Assembly (NCBI GenBank): GCA_018268355.1
Contig: JAFDWR010000004.1
Span: 186,404 to 250,403 of the forward strand
DNA: 64,000 nt
Direction of reading: 5' to 3'
DNA from: Armatimonadota bacterium
Lineage (GTDB): Bacteria; Armatimonadota; Fimbriimonadia; Fimbriimonadales; Fimbriimonadaceae
A program made the translations under genes and the position numbers. Under the pieces are notes generated by a model. It searched no databases and had not been told where the DNA came from. It saw nothing but the letters and a program-made list of their open reading frames with translations. Positions within the stretch are counted from its first letter, which is position 1, and every line of letters begins with the position of its first letter. Below, piece after piece: positions 1-9,184 of this stretch.

Positions 1-199
1 CTTGGCGCGGGTGATCCTCGGGGAACTTCTCGTAGTCAAAGTCGTGGAGGAGGCCAAGAACGGTCCATCGCTCCACGTCTTCGCCCAGCTTGGCCGCGTA
101 CCAGGCGAGGCTGGCGGCGACGCAGCGGCAATGGCGGCGAAGGGAAGGCGATTCGACGTACTGCTCCAGCAACTTCTCGGCGTCTTGGATCGAGGGCAT
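1..199 (-). CDS. HD-domain protein, partial (runs off the left edge)
   Basis: The minus strand is open from an ATG at 199 to the window edge and gives 66 residues. They contain a spaced histidine (LRRHC), the helix [14 protein letters not shown] and the metal motif [15 protein letters not shown]. This order matches small HD/HDIG phosphohydrolase-like proteins, in which the His and His-Asp pairs bind metal and cleave phosphoesters. The C-terminal half lies outside the window, so substrate and completeness are unknown. It is divergent from the next gene with only 37 bp between the two starts. I am confident of the fold from the motifs but not of the function. Confidence 0.72.
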   Translation of the reverse strand, partial: MPSIQDAEKLLEQYVESPSLRRHCRCVAASLAWYAAKLGEDVERWTVLGLLHDFDYEKFPEDHPRQ

Positions 200-236
200 A
201 GGCGAGTCATACCCGCTCACGGGTATCTTTCGACCG

Positions 237-1832
237 ATGCGGGCCCTGGCAGTGCTAGCGATGGTGGTGGCTTGCGCTTGCACATGGGCGGAGCGCATCT
301 TGCTGATTCCCCTGGACTCGCGCCCAGCCTCGGGTCAATTTGTCGCCTCGATCGCCCGCATGGCGAGTGTGGACGTCCAATCCCCGCCCTACGAGGCATT
401 GGGCCGGTTCACCAGCCCCGGCAACCCCGAGCGAATCCTCAAGTGGCTTGAGGGCCAGAACTTCAAGGACGTCAGCGCGGTCATCATCAGCACCGACATG
501 GTCGCCTACGGCGGCCTGATCGCCTCGCGCACGGACGACGTGACCCTGGAGCAAGCACTGGGGCGACTCAAGCGGCTGGCCGAGATTCGCCGCAAGGCCC
601 CTCGGACCAAGTTCTATTGCTTCTCCGCGATCATGCGGCTCGCCCCCACCGCGACGAAGGCGACGGCGGCATGGCGGATCAACCTCGCGCGCTACGCCGA
701 GCTGCGCGACATGGTCCACCGCACCGGATCGCAGGCGACCCTGCAGCAGATGCAGAACCTGCTCGCAAAGATCCCCGCGAACGAGGTCCAGCGGTACGAG
801 GCGGTCCGCCAGCGCGACGTCGCGCTGCAACAAGAGCTGATCCGAATGCTCGTGCGGAAGGAGTGCGACTTCCTGCTCTTTGGTCAGGATGACGCCAAGC
901 AGTACGGTCCCCACTTCGGCGAAACCCGCTTGCTCAAGGCATTCGCCGAGTCGAAAAAGGTCACTTCGCGGACATTCTTTGGTGAGGGCATCGACCAACA
1001 GGCGAACATCCTCCTCAGCCGCGCCTTGCTCCTGAAGGCGGGTTGGAAGCCAAAGCTGCGGGTGGTCTATAGCGACGAGGCGGGACGAAGCGTCATCGCC
1101 CCCTATGAGTCAAAGCCGGTTGAACAGAGTCTGCAGGACCAGATCGCCGCGAGCGGCGCGCAGGTCGCCGACCAGGGCGAGGATTACGACTATTCGCTGT
1201 ATCTGAACACTCCAAACCCCGGCGAAGAGCCGATGAAGAACTTCATCAATGCCCTGACGAGCGAGATCGACCAGGGCTTTCCCGTCGCGGTTGCCGACAT
1301 CAACATCGGCAAGGATGGGACCGCCGACCCCGAGCTCTTCAAGGTTCTCACCGAAGAGGACCGGATGCACAAGCTCCTCGCCTATGCGGGGTGGAACACG
1401 GCGGGGAACACGATGGGAACGACGATCCCCGCCGCCAACGTCTACTTATTGGCAAGGCGACAAAACCGAAACCCCCTCCAACGCGAAGTGGCGCAGCAGG
1501 AATTCTTGCTCCACCGCTTTGTTAACGATTATTGCTACCATAAATTTACTAGGCCGCGGGCGTATCAGATGATTGATGCCAGCCCGTTTGCCTCCCGAGA
1601 AGAAACGTATGGCGAAGCATTTGCGGCAGTGGACCGTTTTGTGCGAACCGACCTCTCGGAATACCTGCAGGATTACTGGAAAAATGAGTTCCAGGGAAGG
1701 AAATTCTTTGCTGGCTCGCAACAATATCAGCTTGCAGAACTGAGGGACCTACGCGTATTCTTACCCTGGCCAAGAGCCTACGAAGTTCGGCTGGAGTTTC
1801 GAATCATCGCCGAGCCAGTAAGTAGGTACTGA
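237..1832 (+). CDS. DUF4127 family secreted protein
   Basis: The protein has 531 residues. I chose the ATG at 237 because the following [18 protein letters not shown] is a clear signal peptide; the frame is open further upstream but lacks one. The mature start ([12 protein letters not shown]) and internal patterns such as [46 protein letters not shown] and [11 protein letters not shown] are typical of DUF4127, a family of unknown function related by fold to creatinine amidohydrolase-like or phosphohydrolase-like proteins. It is probably periplasmic. The last 130 codons or so are visibly more AT-rich than the rest. No enzymatic role can be assigned from sequence. Confidence 0.8.
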   Translation: MRALAVLAMVVACACTWAERILLIPLDSRPASGQFVASIARMASVDVQSPPYEALGRFTSPGNPERILKWLEGQNFKDVSAVIISTDMVAYGGLIASRTDDVTLEQALGRLKRLAEIRRKAPRTKFYCFSAIMRLAPTATKATAAWRINLARYAELRDMVHRTGSQATLQQMQNLLAKIPANEVQRYEAVRQRDVALQQELIRMLVRKECDFLLFGQDDAKQYGPHFGETRLLKAFAESKKVTSRTFFGEGIDQQANILLSRALLLKAGWKPKLRVVYSDEAGRSVIAPYESKPVEQSLQDQIAASGAQVADQGEDYDYSLYLNTPNPGEEPMKNFINALTSEIDQGFPVAVADINIGKDGTADPELFKVLTEEDRMHKLLAYAGWNTAGNTMGTTIPAANVYLLARRQNRNPLQREVAQQEFLLHRFVNDYCYHKFTRPRAYQMIDASPFASREETYGEAFAAVDRFVRTDLSEYLQDYWKNEFQGRKFFAGSQQYQLAELRDLRVFLPWPRAYEVRLEFRIIAEPVSRY

Positions 1833-1850
1833 ACCAACCTGGGCGGCACC

Positions 1851-2582
1851 ATGGACCAGAAGCGGACTATTGATTTAAACAATCCCGATTTGCGCATCGT
1901 CGCGATGGGATATGACAAGCAGCAGACGAAAGAGTTGTTGCAAGAGCTTGCGCGTGAGATCGCTCGATTGAACGCCGAGCTGGACGAGGCGTATGCCCAG
2001 ATCGACGATCTGGAGAAGACCAAGCACACGCAGCCGGCCAACACAATCGCGCCCCAGCCCGCTCAGCCCGTCGCCCTCGCCGCCAATCCCACCCCCGTCG
2101 CTCCCGCGCCCGCCGCTGCCGCACCGTCGGCCGGTCACGAGCAGATCGCCGAGGTCCTCATCCTCGCCCATCGCCTCGCCGAAGAGGTCAAGCAAAAGGC
2201 GACCGCAGATGCCGAGCAGGTCACCCGAACCGCTGCCGTCACCATCCAGGCGATGAAGGAACAGACCGAGCGAGAGGCCCTTGCCACCCGCGGCGCGGCA
2301 CAGGTCGAAGCCGACCAGATTCGAGCCAAGGCCAAGGCCGAGGCCGACGCCATCTTGAACCAAGCCACCGCAGCCACTCGCGAGGCCATCGCTCAGCACG
2401 AGCAGAAACTCAATGACCTCCGATGGGAGATGGAGCGGCTCCGCCAGGAGCGCGAGAAGCAGCTTCATCTCATGCGGGGCATGATCGAGGCCCAGATTGC
2501 CGACCTCAGCAAGCACCTTGGAACCAAGCTTGTCGTCGTGGAAACGGAACCAAGTCCGGTGAATCCACCGTCCTTGGGTTGA
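1851..2582 (+). CDS. DivIVA-like coiled-coil protein
   Basis: This is a 243-residue cytoplasmic protein with no signal or membrane segment. Residues 1-60 (IDLNNPDLRIVAMGYDKQQ followed by a heptad-rich helix) resemble the N-terminal lipid-binding and coiled-coil part of DivIVA/GpsB proteins. A Pro/Ala-rich linker spans about 60-100. A long Ala/Glu/Lys-rich coiled coil (about 100-225) then follows, resembling ATP synthase b-subunit stalks. DivIVA-like proteins mark poles or septa in growth and division. The assignment rests on architecture rather than a catalytic motif. It sits 2 bp before the next gene and probably shares its transcript. Confidence 0.55.
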   Translation: MDQKRTIDLNNPDLRIVAMGYDKQQTKELLQELAREIARLNAELDEAYAQIDDLEKTKHTQPANTIAPQPAQPVALAANPTPVAPAPAAAAPSAGHEQIAEVLILAHRLAEEVKQKATADAEQVTRTAAVTIQAMKEQTEREALATRGAAQVEADQIRAKAKAEADAILNQATAATREAIAQHEQKLNDLRWEMERLRQEREKQLHLMRGMIEAQIADLSKHLGTKLVVVETEPSPVNPPSLG

Positions 2583-2583
2583 G

Positions 2584-2919
2584 ATGTCCTCGAGCCGAGT
2601 TTTCTCTATCCGCTGCGAGCGGCCTAGCGGCGCGTCCTTCGAATTCCGGGTCGCCCCGGAAGGCCGGATCGGGGTCTACCTTGTTCGCGAATCGGAAACG
2701 AGGGTTCACCTCACGGACCCCACGTCGTTCCACAATGTCGTGATGGGCTATGCCTTCGAGACGCCCGATGGCCTCGGCGGACGGCTCGCGCTCCAGATTC
2801 AAGACGGCGTCATCGTGGTCGATCATCGCGACGCCAAGAAAGAGCAATCGGTGGCCCGGATGTCGGCGGTGGAGTTTGGTCGCCGGATTCAGGGTCTCGG
2901 CGCGGCGTTTGTGCTGTAG
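2584..2919 (+). CDS. hypothetical protein
   Basis: This 111-residue soluble protein is not one I recognise. It begins one base after the stop of the coiled-coil gene and ends 24 bp before purS, so it is probably co-transcribed with both. The middle carries alternating short strands (FEFRVAPEGRIGVYLV, ALQIQDGVIVVDH), suggesting a small beta-rich domain, and the C-terminus is helical. No metal ligands, signal peptide or repeats are visible. Coding is supported by codon bias like that of its neighbours and by the tight spacing. Confidence 0.6.
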   Translation: MSSSRVFSIRCERPSGASFEFRVAPEGRIGVYLVRESETRVHLTDPTSFHNVVMGYAFETPDGLGGRLALQIQDGVIVVDHRDAKKEQSVARMSAVEFGRRIQGLGAAFVL

Positions 2920-2943
2920 TCCAGATCAGATAAACTGGGAAGC

Positions 2944-3177
2944 ATGCCGTTGGTCCGCGTTTATGTCTCCCTCAAGCCCCAATTGCTGGATTCTGCGGGT
3001 CGAACGGTGGGCGACGCCCTGAAGAGCCTCGGCTATGCTGAAGCCGAAGACGTTCGGATCGGCAAGATGATCGAGCTGAACCTGACGAGCTTCGACGAGG
3101 CCCGCGTCCGCGAGATGTGCGACAAGCTGCTCGCGAATCCGGTAATCGAGACCTACCGATTTGAGGTTGTCGAATGA
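2944..3177 (+). CDS. purS: phosphoribosylformylglycinamidine synthase, PurS subunit
   Basis: This 77-residue protein is the usual PurS size. The sequence [19 protein letters not shown], then GDALKSLGY and [10 protein letters not shown], is characteristic. PurS bridges PurL and PurQ in the ATP-dependent conversion of FGAR to FGAM, the fourth step of purine synthesis. The stop overlaps the start of purQ by 4 bp (ATGA), giving translational coupling. PurL is not in the window, so the large subunit must be encoded elsewhere. A GGGAAGC stretch just before the ATG can serve as ribosome-binding site. Confidence 0.95.
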   Translation: MPLVRVYVSLKPQLLDSAGRTVGDALKSLGYAEAEDVRIGKMIELNLTSFDEARVREMCDKLLANPVIETYRFEVVE

Positions 3178-3836
3178 AGGTCGCCGTCCTTCGATTCCCC
3201 GGTTCAAACTGCGACCAGGACGCGCTCCATGCCCTGCGCGACTCGCTCGGCGTTCAGGCTGACTATGTTTGGCACGAGGAGCCTTCGCTGGCTGGCTTTG
3301 ACGCCGTCTTCGTCCCCGGCGGGTTCAGTTATGGCGACTACCTGCGCTGCGGGGCGATGGCTTCGCAGGCGAAGGTGATGGATGGCGTCCGCGAACTCGC
3401 GGCAAAAGGCGCGCCCGTCCTCGGCGTCTGCAACGGATTCCAAATCCTCTGCGAGGCTGACCTCCTGCCGGGAGCGCTCATGCAAAACGAGGGTCAGAAG
3501 TTCATCTGTGCGCCGGTGCGGCTCGAGGCAGTGAACCGAACGAGCGCCTGGACAAGCGCGGTGGATCGCGTCATTGAGATTCCGATTGCACACGGTGAAG
3601 GTCGCTACGTCGTCGACGAAGCCACCCTCGCCGAACTCAAGGCCAACAACCAGATCGCTTTTCGCTACCTCGACAACCCGAACGGATCGGTCGACTCGAT
3701 TGCGGGCGTCCTCAACCGCGAGGGCAACGTGCTTGGCATGATGCCCCACCCCGAGCGCGCGGCGTTTGATCGTCTCGGACTCACCGACGGCCTCGCGATC
3801 CTCAAGGGCTTCCAGGTTCTCGTCGCCTCGCGCTGA
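3174..3836 (+). CDS. purQ: phosphoribosylformylglycinamidine synthase, PurQ glutaminase subunit
   Basis: This 220-residue class I glutamine amidotransferase provides ammonia for FGAM synthesis. The nucleophile is Cys86 in GVCNGFQIL, and the His/Glu partners are in MMPHPER (His192, Glu194). The N-terminal [10 protein letters not shown] and the [12 protein letters not shown] segment are PurQ signatures. Its length fits the stand-alone PurQ of the PurS/PurQ/PurL system, not the fused Gram-negative enzyme. The start overlaps purS by 4 bp, and the stop shares one base with the ribF start (TGATG). Confidence 0.96.
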   Translation: MKVAVLRFPGSNCDQDALHALRDSLGVQADYVWHEEPSLAGFDAVFVPGGFSYGDYLRCGAMASQAKVMDGVRELAAKGAPVLGVCNGFQILCEADLLPGALMQNEGQKFICAPVRLEAVNRTSAWTSAVDRVIEIPIAHGEGRYVVDEATLAELKANNQIAFRYLDNPNGSVDSIAGVLNREGNVLGMMPHPERAAFDRLGLTDGLAILKGFQVLVASR

Positions 3837-4759
3837 TGGACATCCACTTCGGCCCGGAACTCCTCGTCCCAGAATGGCCGGGCAGCGTGGCTTGTATCGG
3901 CACCTTCGACGGCGTCCACCTTGGCCACCAAGCCGTCATTCGGCGTGCAGTGGACCGAGCTCGCGAGCTCCAGCTACCTTGCACGCTTGTCACCTTTGAC
4001 CGTCACCCCGCCGCCGTCCTCCACCCCGCGCGCGCCCCGCAGGCGGTGGATTCCCTCGCGGCGAACCTTGCCGCGTTTGAGCGGCTCGGCGTCTCCGTCG
4101 CGCTCGTTCTGCCCTTTACCGCCGAGCTGAGCCAGACCACTGCCCAGAACTTTTTCGACGGCGTTCTTCGCGACCGACTTCGGGCCAAGGAGATCGTGGT
4201 TGGCCACGACTTTGCCTTCGGCCAGAACCGCGAGGGAGACGGCAATTGGCTCGCGCAACGACTGCCCACCAGCATCGTCGAACCGTTCCTTTTCGACGGT
4301 TTGCGAGTGAGCTCTTCGGCGGTGCGAGCGGCGGTCGGCGAAGGAAGGATGGAAGATGCCCACCGGTGGCTCGGGCGGCCGTTCCGGGTTCATTCCGTCG
4401 TCGTTGGGGGACAGCGGCTGGGCCGGACGATTGGCTACCCAACCCTCAACCTCGCGCGGTCGTTCAACCAGGTGGTCCCTGCGTACGGCGTCTATGGCGC
4501 ACGGGCGAGCGGGAGCTTCGGGTCGTACATGGCGGCGGTTTCCATCGGCGAAAGGCCGACCGTCAACGGCGTGGGCAGGACGATTGAGGCCTATCTGCTC
4601 GACTATCCGGGCGACGAAATTTACGGATGTACCGTCGATCTCGACCTGTTTTTCCGTTTGCGCGGCGAGGAACGATTCGACAGCCTTGAGGCGATGGTGG
4701 CCCAGATCGACCGCGATGTTGACGACGTGCGTCTTCGCATGAAGGCCGAAGATTGGTAG
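3836..4759 (+). CDS. ribF: bifunctional riboflavin kinase / FAD synthetase
   Basis: This 307-residue protein makes FMN from riboflavin and then FAD. The N-terminal nucleotidyltransferase domain (about 1-175) shows IGTFDGVHLGHQ, VTFDRHPAAVLHP and VVGHDFAFGQNREG; the segment VSSSAVRAAVGEG closes it. The C-terminal riboflavin kinase domain (about 180-305) has GQRLGRTIGYPTLNL and a PTVNG-type turn. Size and domain order match standard RibF. It starts on the last base of the purQ stop codon, so it is translationally coupled to the purine genes. I see no FMN riboswitch. Confidence 0.94.
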   Translation: MDIHFGPELLVPEWPGSVACIGTFDGVHLGHQAVIRRAVDRARELQLPCTLVTFDRHPAAVLHPARAPQAVDSLAANLAAFERLGVSVALVLPFTAELSQTTAQNFFDGVLRDRLRAKEIVVGHDFAFGQNREGDGNWLAQRLPTSIVEPFLFDGLRVSSSAVRAAVGEGRMEDAHRWLGRPFRVHSVVVGGQRLGRTIGYPTLNLARSFNQVVPAYGVYGARASGSFGSYMAAVSIGERPTVNGVGRTIEAYLLDYPGDEIYGCTVDLDLFFRLRGEERFDSLEAMVAQIDRDVDDVRLRMKAEDW

Positions 4760-4781
4760 AATCGGCGCAGCAAGGGCGACG

Positions 4782-5828
4782 ATGGCAAGATTTGAAATCT
4801 CGACGGACTACCTGATCACAACGCTGATCGACCTTCTTAATACGCCGAGCCCAACCGGCGACACGGAGTATGCGGTTGCCTTTGTGCAACAGGAACTGGA
4901 GCACATGGGGGTCGCGACCGAGCTGACCCACAAGGGGGCCCTCGTGGCGACGATGCCGGGGCACCGACAGGACGCTCCCCGCGCGCTGACCGCCCACGTC
5001 GACACCCTCGGCGCGATGGTGGTCGGGATCAAGCCGAATGGCCGTCTGAAGCTCGCCGCCCTGAACGGCCTCAACTGGCCGACGGTCGAAAGCGAAGGCG
5101 TTACAATTGCCACCCGCAGCGGCCGCCGATTCCGCGGCAGCCTCGTCCACGTCAACGGCGCCGCCCACGTGAACAAGGACGCCACGAGCGGTCCGCGCAA
5201 CGCAGACACGCTGGAAGTCCGGCTCGATGAGCGTACGATGAACGCGGAGGAGACGAGTTTCCTTGGGATTGAGATTGGCGACTTTGTCGCCTTCGACCCC
5301 CGGGTCGAAAAGTCGGATTCGGGGTTCATTCGCTCGCGATTCCTCGATGACAAGGCTTGCGTGGCCTGCGCGCTGGCAGCGTTCAAGGCCCTTCGCGATG
5401 CGGGAGCGACGCCGGCGCAAAGGACGAGCTTCTTGCTCAGCAACTATGAGGAAGTCGGCCACGGTGGACGCGCGGGTCTCCCCGATGACCTTGCCGAGCT
5501 GGTCGTCCTCGACATGGCTTGCATCGGCGACGGCCTCAACGGCGACGAATTCCATTGTTCGGTGTGTGTGAAGGACAGCAGCGGCCCTTATTCAAAGCGG
5601 CTGACTGGCAAGCTCCGCGAGATCGCCGAGCGACGCGGCATCGACCTCAAGGCTGACCACTATCCGTATTACGGCTCCGACGGCTCGATGTATTGGCGGT
5701 CGGGTGGCCAGGCGGATGTGGCCCTGATCGGCCCCGGCGTTGATACCAGCCACGGCTATGAGCGAACCCACATGGAGGCGCTCCTGGATACGTCGCTCCT
5801 CATCGCCGAGTACCTCGTCGAGGAATAA
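4782..5828 (+). CDS. M42 family metallopeptidase
   Basis: This 348-residue cytosolic aminopeptidase-like protein belongs to the M42/M18 co-catalytic metal clan. Metal and catalytic motifs appear in order: TAHVDTLGAM, FLDDKACVA, NYEEVGHGG (catalytic Glu), DMACIGDG, YYGSDGS and a closing SHGYERTH. M42 enzymes form large tetrahedral complexes that trim short peptides; related members act as endoglucanases or deblocking enzymes, so the substrate is open. An AAGGGCGACG stretch precedes the ATG. It is the last gene before a strong bidirectional terminator. A second, divergent M42 gene lies at 10071. Confidence 0.88.
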   Translation: MARFEISTDYLITTLIDLLNTPSPTGDTEYAVAFVQQELEHMGVATELTHKGALVATMPGHRQDAPRALTAHVDTLGAMVVGIKPNGRLKLAALNGLNWPTVESEGVTIATRSGRRFRGSLVHVNGAAHVNKDATSGPRNADTLEVRLDERTMNAEETSFLGIEIGDFVAFDPRVEKSDSGFIRSRFLDDKACVACALAAFKALRDAGATPAQRTSFLLSNYEEVGHGGRAGLPDDLAELVVLDMACIGDGLNGDEFHCSVCVKDSSGPYSKRLTGKLREIAERRGIDLKADHYPYYGSDGSMYWRSGGQADVALIGPGVDTSHGYERTHMEALLDTSLLIAEYLVEE

Positions 5829-5837
5829 GGCAAAAAA

Positions 5838-5877
5838 GAGATCGGCCACTCCAAAACGGAGTGGCCGATCTTCTTTT
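5838..5877. terminator. bidirectional intrinsic terminator
   Basis: A perfect 13-bp inverted repeat (5840-5852 with 5858-5870, loop AAAAC) is flanked by an A-run on the left and TTCTTTT on the right. It can therefore end transcripts of both convergent neighbours, the M42 peptidase (+) and rplL (-). Confidence 0.93.
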
Positions 5878-5891
5878 GCGTTTGGGGTCGT

Positions 5892-6278
<387 letters not shown>

Positions 6279-6338
6279 GGTGTTATTGGTTCCTGTTTTG
6301 TTTAAGTTTGAATGGACAAGAGTGTCCAAATTCGATCG

Positions 6339-6863
6339 TTAGGCGTTCCCTTCCGCGACCTTGTCGGCAGCAGCCATGACCGTTCGGATCGGCTGAGCAT
6401 ACAGGGCTTCCACGGTGCCGACGAGGTTGCTGATCGGGGCGGCAATCGCTCCGATGACCTGGGCAATGAGGACTTCCTTGGACGGGAGTTCGCTGAGCGC
6501 TTCGACTTGCTTGGCGTTGAACGCCTTGCCGAAGTAGCCTCCCTTGATGACGAGTTTCTTACTGCTTTTTGCGAAGTCGACCAGAGCCTTAGCGCAGACG
6601 CTTTCGTTCTCCTTGACGAAGGCGATCGCGGTGGTTCCGTTATGGAATTCATCCGCAAAGCTCGCCACATCGTCGCCTGCGGCAATCCGGAAGAGCGTGT
6701 TCTTCACGACGTGAATCTCGGCGCCCTTGGCTCGGAGATCCCGTCGAAGCGACTGGATTTCCTTCACCGTGAGACCGCGATAGTCGGTAAAGATAACGCC
6801 TGCCGAGTTGGAGTACCACTCGCGCGCCTGGTCGATAATTCGTGCTTTCTCTGCTGTTGGCAT
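6339..6863 (-). CDS. rplJ: 50S ribosomal protein L10
   Basis: This is a 174-residue protein. The ATG at 6863 has an AGGTG ribosome-binding site 8 nt upstream; a GTG three codons earlier is possible. Signatures are IFTDYRGLTVKEIQSLRRDL, IHVVKNTLFRIA and KGGYFGKAF, with a C-terminal helix that binds L7/L12 dimers. L10 anchors the stalk to 23S rRNA and in many bacteria represses its own operon by binding the mRNA leader; such a leader is visible directly upstream (6889-7050). The rplK-rplA genes that often precede it are not here. Confidence 0.96.
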   Translation of the reverse strand: MPTAEKARIIDQAREWYSNSAGVIFTDYRGLTVKEIQSLRRDLRAKGAEIHVVKNTLFRIAAGDDVASFADEFHNGTTAIAFVKENESVCAKALVDFAKSSKKLVIKGGYFGKAFNAKQVEALSELPSKEVLIAQVIGAIAAPISNLVGTVEALYAQPIRTVMAAADKVAEGNA

Positions 6864-6888
6864 CGTGTGCACCTAAGTGGCTCATCTG

Positions 6889-7050
6889 AAAATCAAGCGG
6901 GGCCTCTGCCAACCAAGCAGAGGCCCCGCGAGATCAAACCTGACCCTTGGGCCCGGCGATCAAAATCTCGTTTGTCCTCTCCTCGGCAGGCTGTCCTCCC
7001 TTGCGGGACGACGCTTCGGCTTTGCACCTGCTTTCTTCAGAGCGTTTGGA
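6889..7050 (-). ncRNA. ribosomal protein L10 leader with attenuator hairpin
   Basis: Upstream of rplJ, the minus-strand transcript carries GCAGGTGCAAAGCCGAAGC and then GCCTGCCGAGG (plus 6981-6990). This pair of conserved internal-loop elements is what I associate with the L10-leader family, where L10(L12)4 binds to repress. Downstream is a perfect 13-bp hairpin (6897-6909 with 6917-6929) followed by TTGATTTTC, which could act as an intrinsic attenuator ahead of rplJ. Together with the Pho-box-like repeats this fills the 327-bp gap between rplJ and pstS. Boundaries are approximate. Confidence 0.75.
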
Positions 7051-7103
7051 GAGTGTGACACCCGCCGGCCCCGAATTGCAACCCTATGATTCGATGCCGG
7101 GTT

Positions 7104-7130
7104 CTTAACATTCTTAACAGTCGCTTAACG
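7104..7130 (+). promoter_or_regulatory. Pho-box-like triple CTTAAC direct repeat
   Basis: CTTAAC occurs three times at 7104, 7113 and 7124, that is 9 and 11 bp apart, on one face of the helix, about 60 bp before pstS. Phosphate-response boxes are direct repeats with about 11-bp period; TTAACA-type units (Bacillus PhoP) and CTTAACCT-type units (cyanobacterial SphR) are known. Position before pstSCA supports a PhoB/PhoP-type operator. The regulator itself is not in the window. Confidence 0.68.
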
Positions 7131-7190
7131 GCCGACTCACAAAATGGAGCAAGGTGGGCGAGCGGTTTCGCCCCAAAGAGAAGACACAAC

Positions 7191-8225
7191 ATGAAACCTT
7201 GGATCTTGGCTTCGGCCCTTGCCCTTCTCATCAGCGTTGTGGGTTGCAAGCCCTCCACCGACACCGGTACTGGCGGTACGACTCCCGCGCCGAAGGGCGA
7301 AGCAAAGTCGGGCGGCGAAGGCGGCATCAAGCCCGGTTCGGTCACCATCGACGGAAGCGGCACCGTTTATCCCATCGCGAGCCTCATGGCCGAAGACTTC
7401 GGCGCAGCCAATTCCGACATCACCGTCTCGGTGAACAAGGCGGGTACGGGTAGCGGATTCAAGAAGTTCATCGATGGTTCGATCGACATCGCCACTGCCT
7501 CGCGAACGATCGAAGAGAAGGAAGAAGCCGACTGCAAGGCCAAGGGCGTCGAGTTCATTGAAATCCCGATCGCATACGACGGCATCTCGGTTATCGTGAA
7601 CAAGGACAACGCCTTCGTTGACAAGCTTTCCACCGACGAGCTCAAGAAGCTCTACGGCGAGGATTCCAAGGCCATGACCTGGGCCGACGTCCGCGCGGGT
7701 TGGCCGGCCGACAAGTTCAACCTCACCGGTCCGAGCGACAACCACGGCACCTACGAATTCTTCACCGAGAAGGGCCTGGGCAAGAAGAACGCGATCCGAA
7801 AGGAATATCAGGCGCAGCAGGAATACAACACGATCATCCAGGCCGTCGAAGGCGACAAGAACGCCATCGGCTACCTTGGCTACAGCTACTACGCCGACAA
7901 CAAGGACAAGGTCAAGCTCATCCCGATCGACGGCGTCGAGCCCACCCCCGAGACGATCGCGAACGGTTCGTACAAGCCGCTTGGCCGAACGCTCTTCCTC
8001 TACGTGAACAAGAAGTTGGCTGACCGACCGGAGATCAAGAAGTTCCTCGAGTACGCGCTCAGCGCCGATGGACTCAAGGCAGTCACCGAACGACAATACG
8101 TCCTACTTCCCGAGCGAGCCTATGAGATGATCAAGGCCCGCATCGCCGCTGGAAAGACCGGTTCGATCTTCCGAACCGCCCCCGCCGGAAAGACGACGGT
8201 CGACATCCTCGACGCCGCCAAGTAA
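7191..8225 (+). CDS. pstS: phosphate ABC transporter, substrate-binding lipoprotein
   Basis: This is a 344-residue protein. The ATG at 7191 gives a lipoprotein signal (MKPWILASALALLISVVGC), with Cys19 as the acylated residue. A Gly/Thr/Pro linker follows, then the PstS fold: TIDGSGTVYPIASLMAEDF, NKAGTGSGFKKFIDGSIDIA and RTIEEKE, typical phosphate-loop segments. It captures phosphate outside the membrane for the PstC/PstA channel encoded next. An in-frame upstream extension to 7086 overlaps the Pho-box region and is unlikely to be translated. Confidence 0.94.
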   Translation: MKPWILASALALLISVVGCKPSTDTGTGGTTPAPKGEAKSGGEGGIKPGSVTIDGSGTVYPIASLMAEDFGAANSDITVSVNKAGTGSGFKKFIDGSIDIATASRTIEEKEEADCKAKGVEFIEIPIAYDGISVIVNKDNAFVDKLSTDELKKLYGEDSKAMTWADVRAGWPADKFNLTGPSDNHGTYEFFTEKGLGKKNAIRKEYQAQQEYNTIIQAVEGDKNAIGYLGYSYYADNKDKVKLIPIDGVEPTPETIANGSYKPLGRTLFLYVNKKLADRPEIKKFLEYALSADGLKAVTERQYVLLPERAYEMIKARIAAGKTGSIFRTAPAGKTTVDILDAAK

Positions 8226-8245
8226 GCACCGCAGAAGAAGGACTC

Positions 8246-9184
8246 ATGAGCCCCTCGACCTTGGAAAGAACAACGCGTTTTCAATCCAGTTCGAGGGGCT
8301 TTTTCTCTCGATCCGGTTGGGAGAAAGCGGTCAAGGCGACGACGATGATCTGCGCGTTCGTCTCCATCGCTACCACCGTCGGCATCCTCGTGGTCCTTCT
8401 CAGTCAGAGCCTCCCGTTCTTCCGCGAGGCATCGATGTCCCAGTTCGTGAGCGGGACGGAGTGGAATCCGTCCAAGACGCCCCCCGCAGTTGGCATTTGG
8501 CCGCTCCTGCTCGGAACCCTGATGATCACCATCGGGGCCGGACTCATTGCGATCCCGCTCGGACTCCTGAGCGCGATCTACCTCAGCGAATATGCCTCGC
8601 CGAAGGTTCGGGGCGTCCTCAAGCCTGCACTTGAGCTCCTCGCGGGAATTCCCACCGTCGTTTATGGCTTCTTTGGGTTCGCCTTCGTTACGCCGCTGCT
8701 GAAAAACATCTTTCCGAACATCCAGAACCAGAACGGCCTCGCGGGCGCGATCATCGTCGGCATCATGATTCTGCCGCTCGTGTCGTCGCTCTGCGAAGAT
8801 GCGATCCGAGCGGTGCCGCGCGCGCTTCGCGAAGGCGCCTATGGCCTCGGTTCGACCAAGTTCGAAGTCACGATGAAGGTCGTGGTTCCGGCCGCGTTCT
8901 CCGGCATCATGGCGTCGTTCATCCTTGCCCTCAGCCGCGCGCTTGGCGAGACGATGGCAGTCGCCCTCGCGGCGGGTTCGACCCCCAACTTCACCTTTAA
9001 CCCGACCCAAAGCATCGAGACGATGACCGCCTACATCGTCCAAACGACGAAGGGCGACAGCGCGGTCGGCGGGTTCAAGTACCACTCGCTCTTCGCGGTC
9101 GGCATCACCCTCTTTGCCTTCACGCTCATCATGAACCTCATCGCCCAGCGACTCGTGAAGCGATTCCGGCAGGTGTACGCATGA
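8246..9184 (+). CDS. pstC: phosphate ABC transporter permease PstC
   Basis: This is a 312-residue inner-membrane permease with about six transmembrane helices. The cytoplasmic EAA loop is recognisable (AIRAVPRALREGAYGLGSTK), as is GIPTVVYGFFGF, a PstC/PstA hallmark. It forms the transmembrane phosphate channel with PstA. The gene starts 20 bp after pstS and overlaps pstA by 4 bp (ATGA). An AGAAGGACTC stretch before the ATG is a plausible ribosome-binding site. Confidence 0.94.
   Translation: MSPSTLERTTRFQSSSRGFFSRSGWEKAVKATTMICAFVSIATTVGILVVLLSQSLPFFREASMSQFVSGTEWNPSKTPPAVGIWPLLLGTLMITIGAGLIAIPLGLLSAIYLSEYASPKVRGVLKPALELLAGIPTVVYGFFGFAFVTPLLKNIFPNIQNQNGLAGAIIVGIMILPLVSSLCEDAIRAVPRALREGAYGLGSTKFEVTMKVVVPAAFSGIMASFILALSRALGETMAVALAAGSTPNFTFNPTQSIETMTAYIVQTTKGDSAVGGFKYHSLFAVGITLFAFTLIMNLIAQRLVKRFRQVYA

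Noticed and set aside
255-998. Long minus-strand ORF opposite the DUF4127 gene
   Set aside because: Arg/Leu/Val-rich translation without domain features, fully antisense to a better-supported secreted protein; a GC-driven shadow.
4563-5555. 330-codon minus ORF across ribF and the M42 gene
   Set aside because: Antisense to two genes with intact catalytic motifs; composition is that of an antisense shadow.
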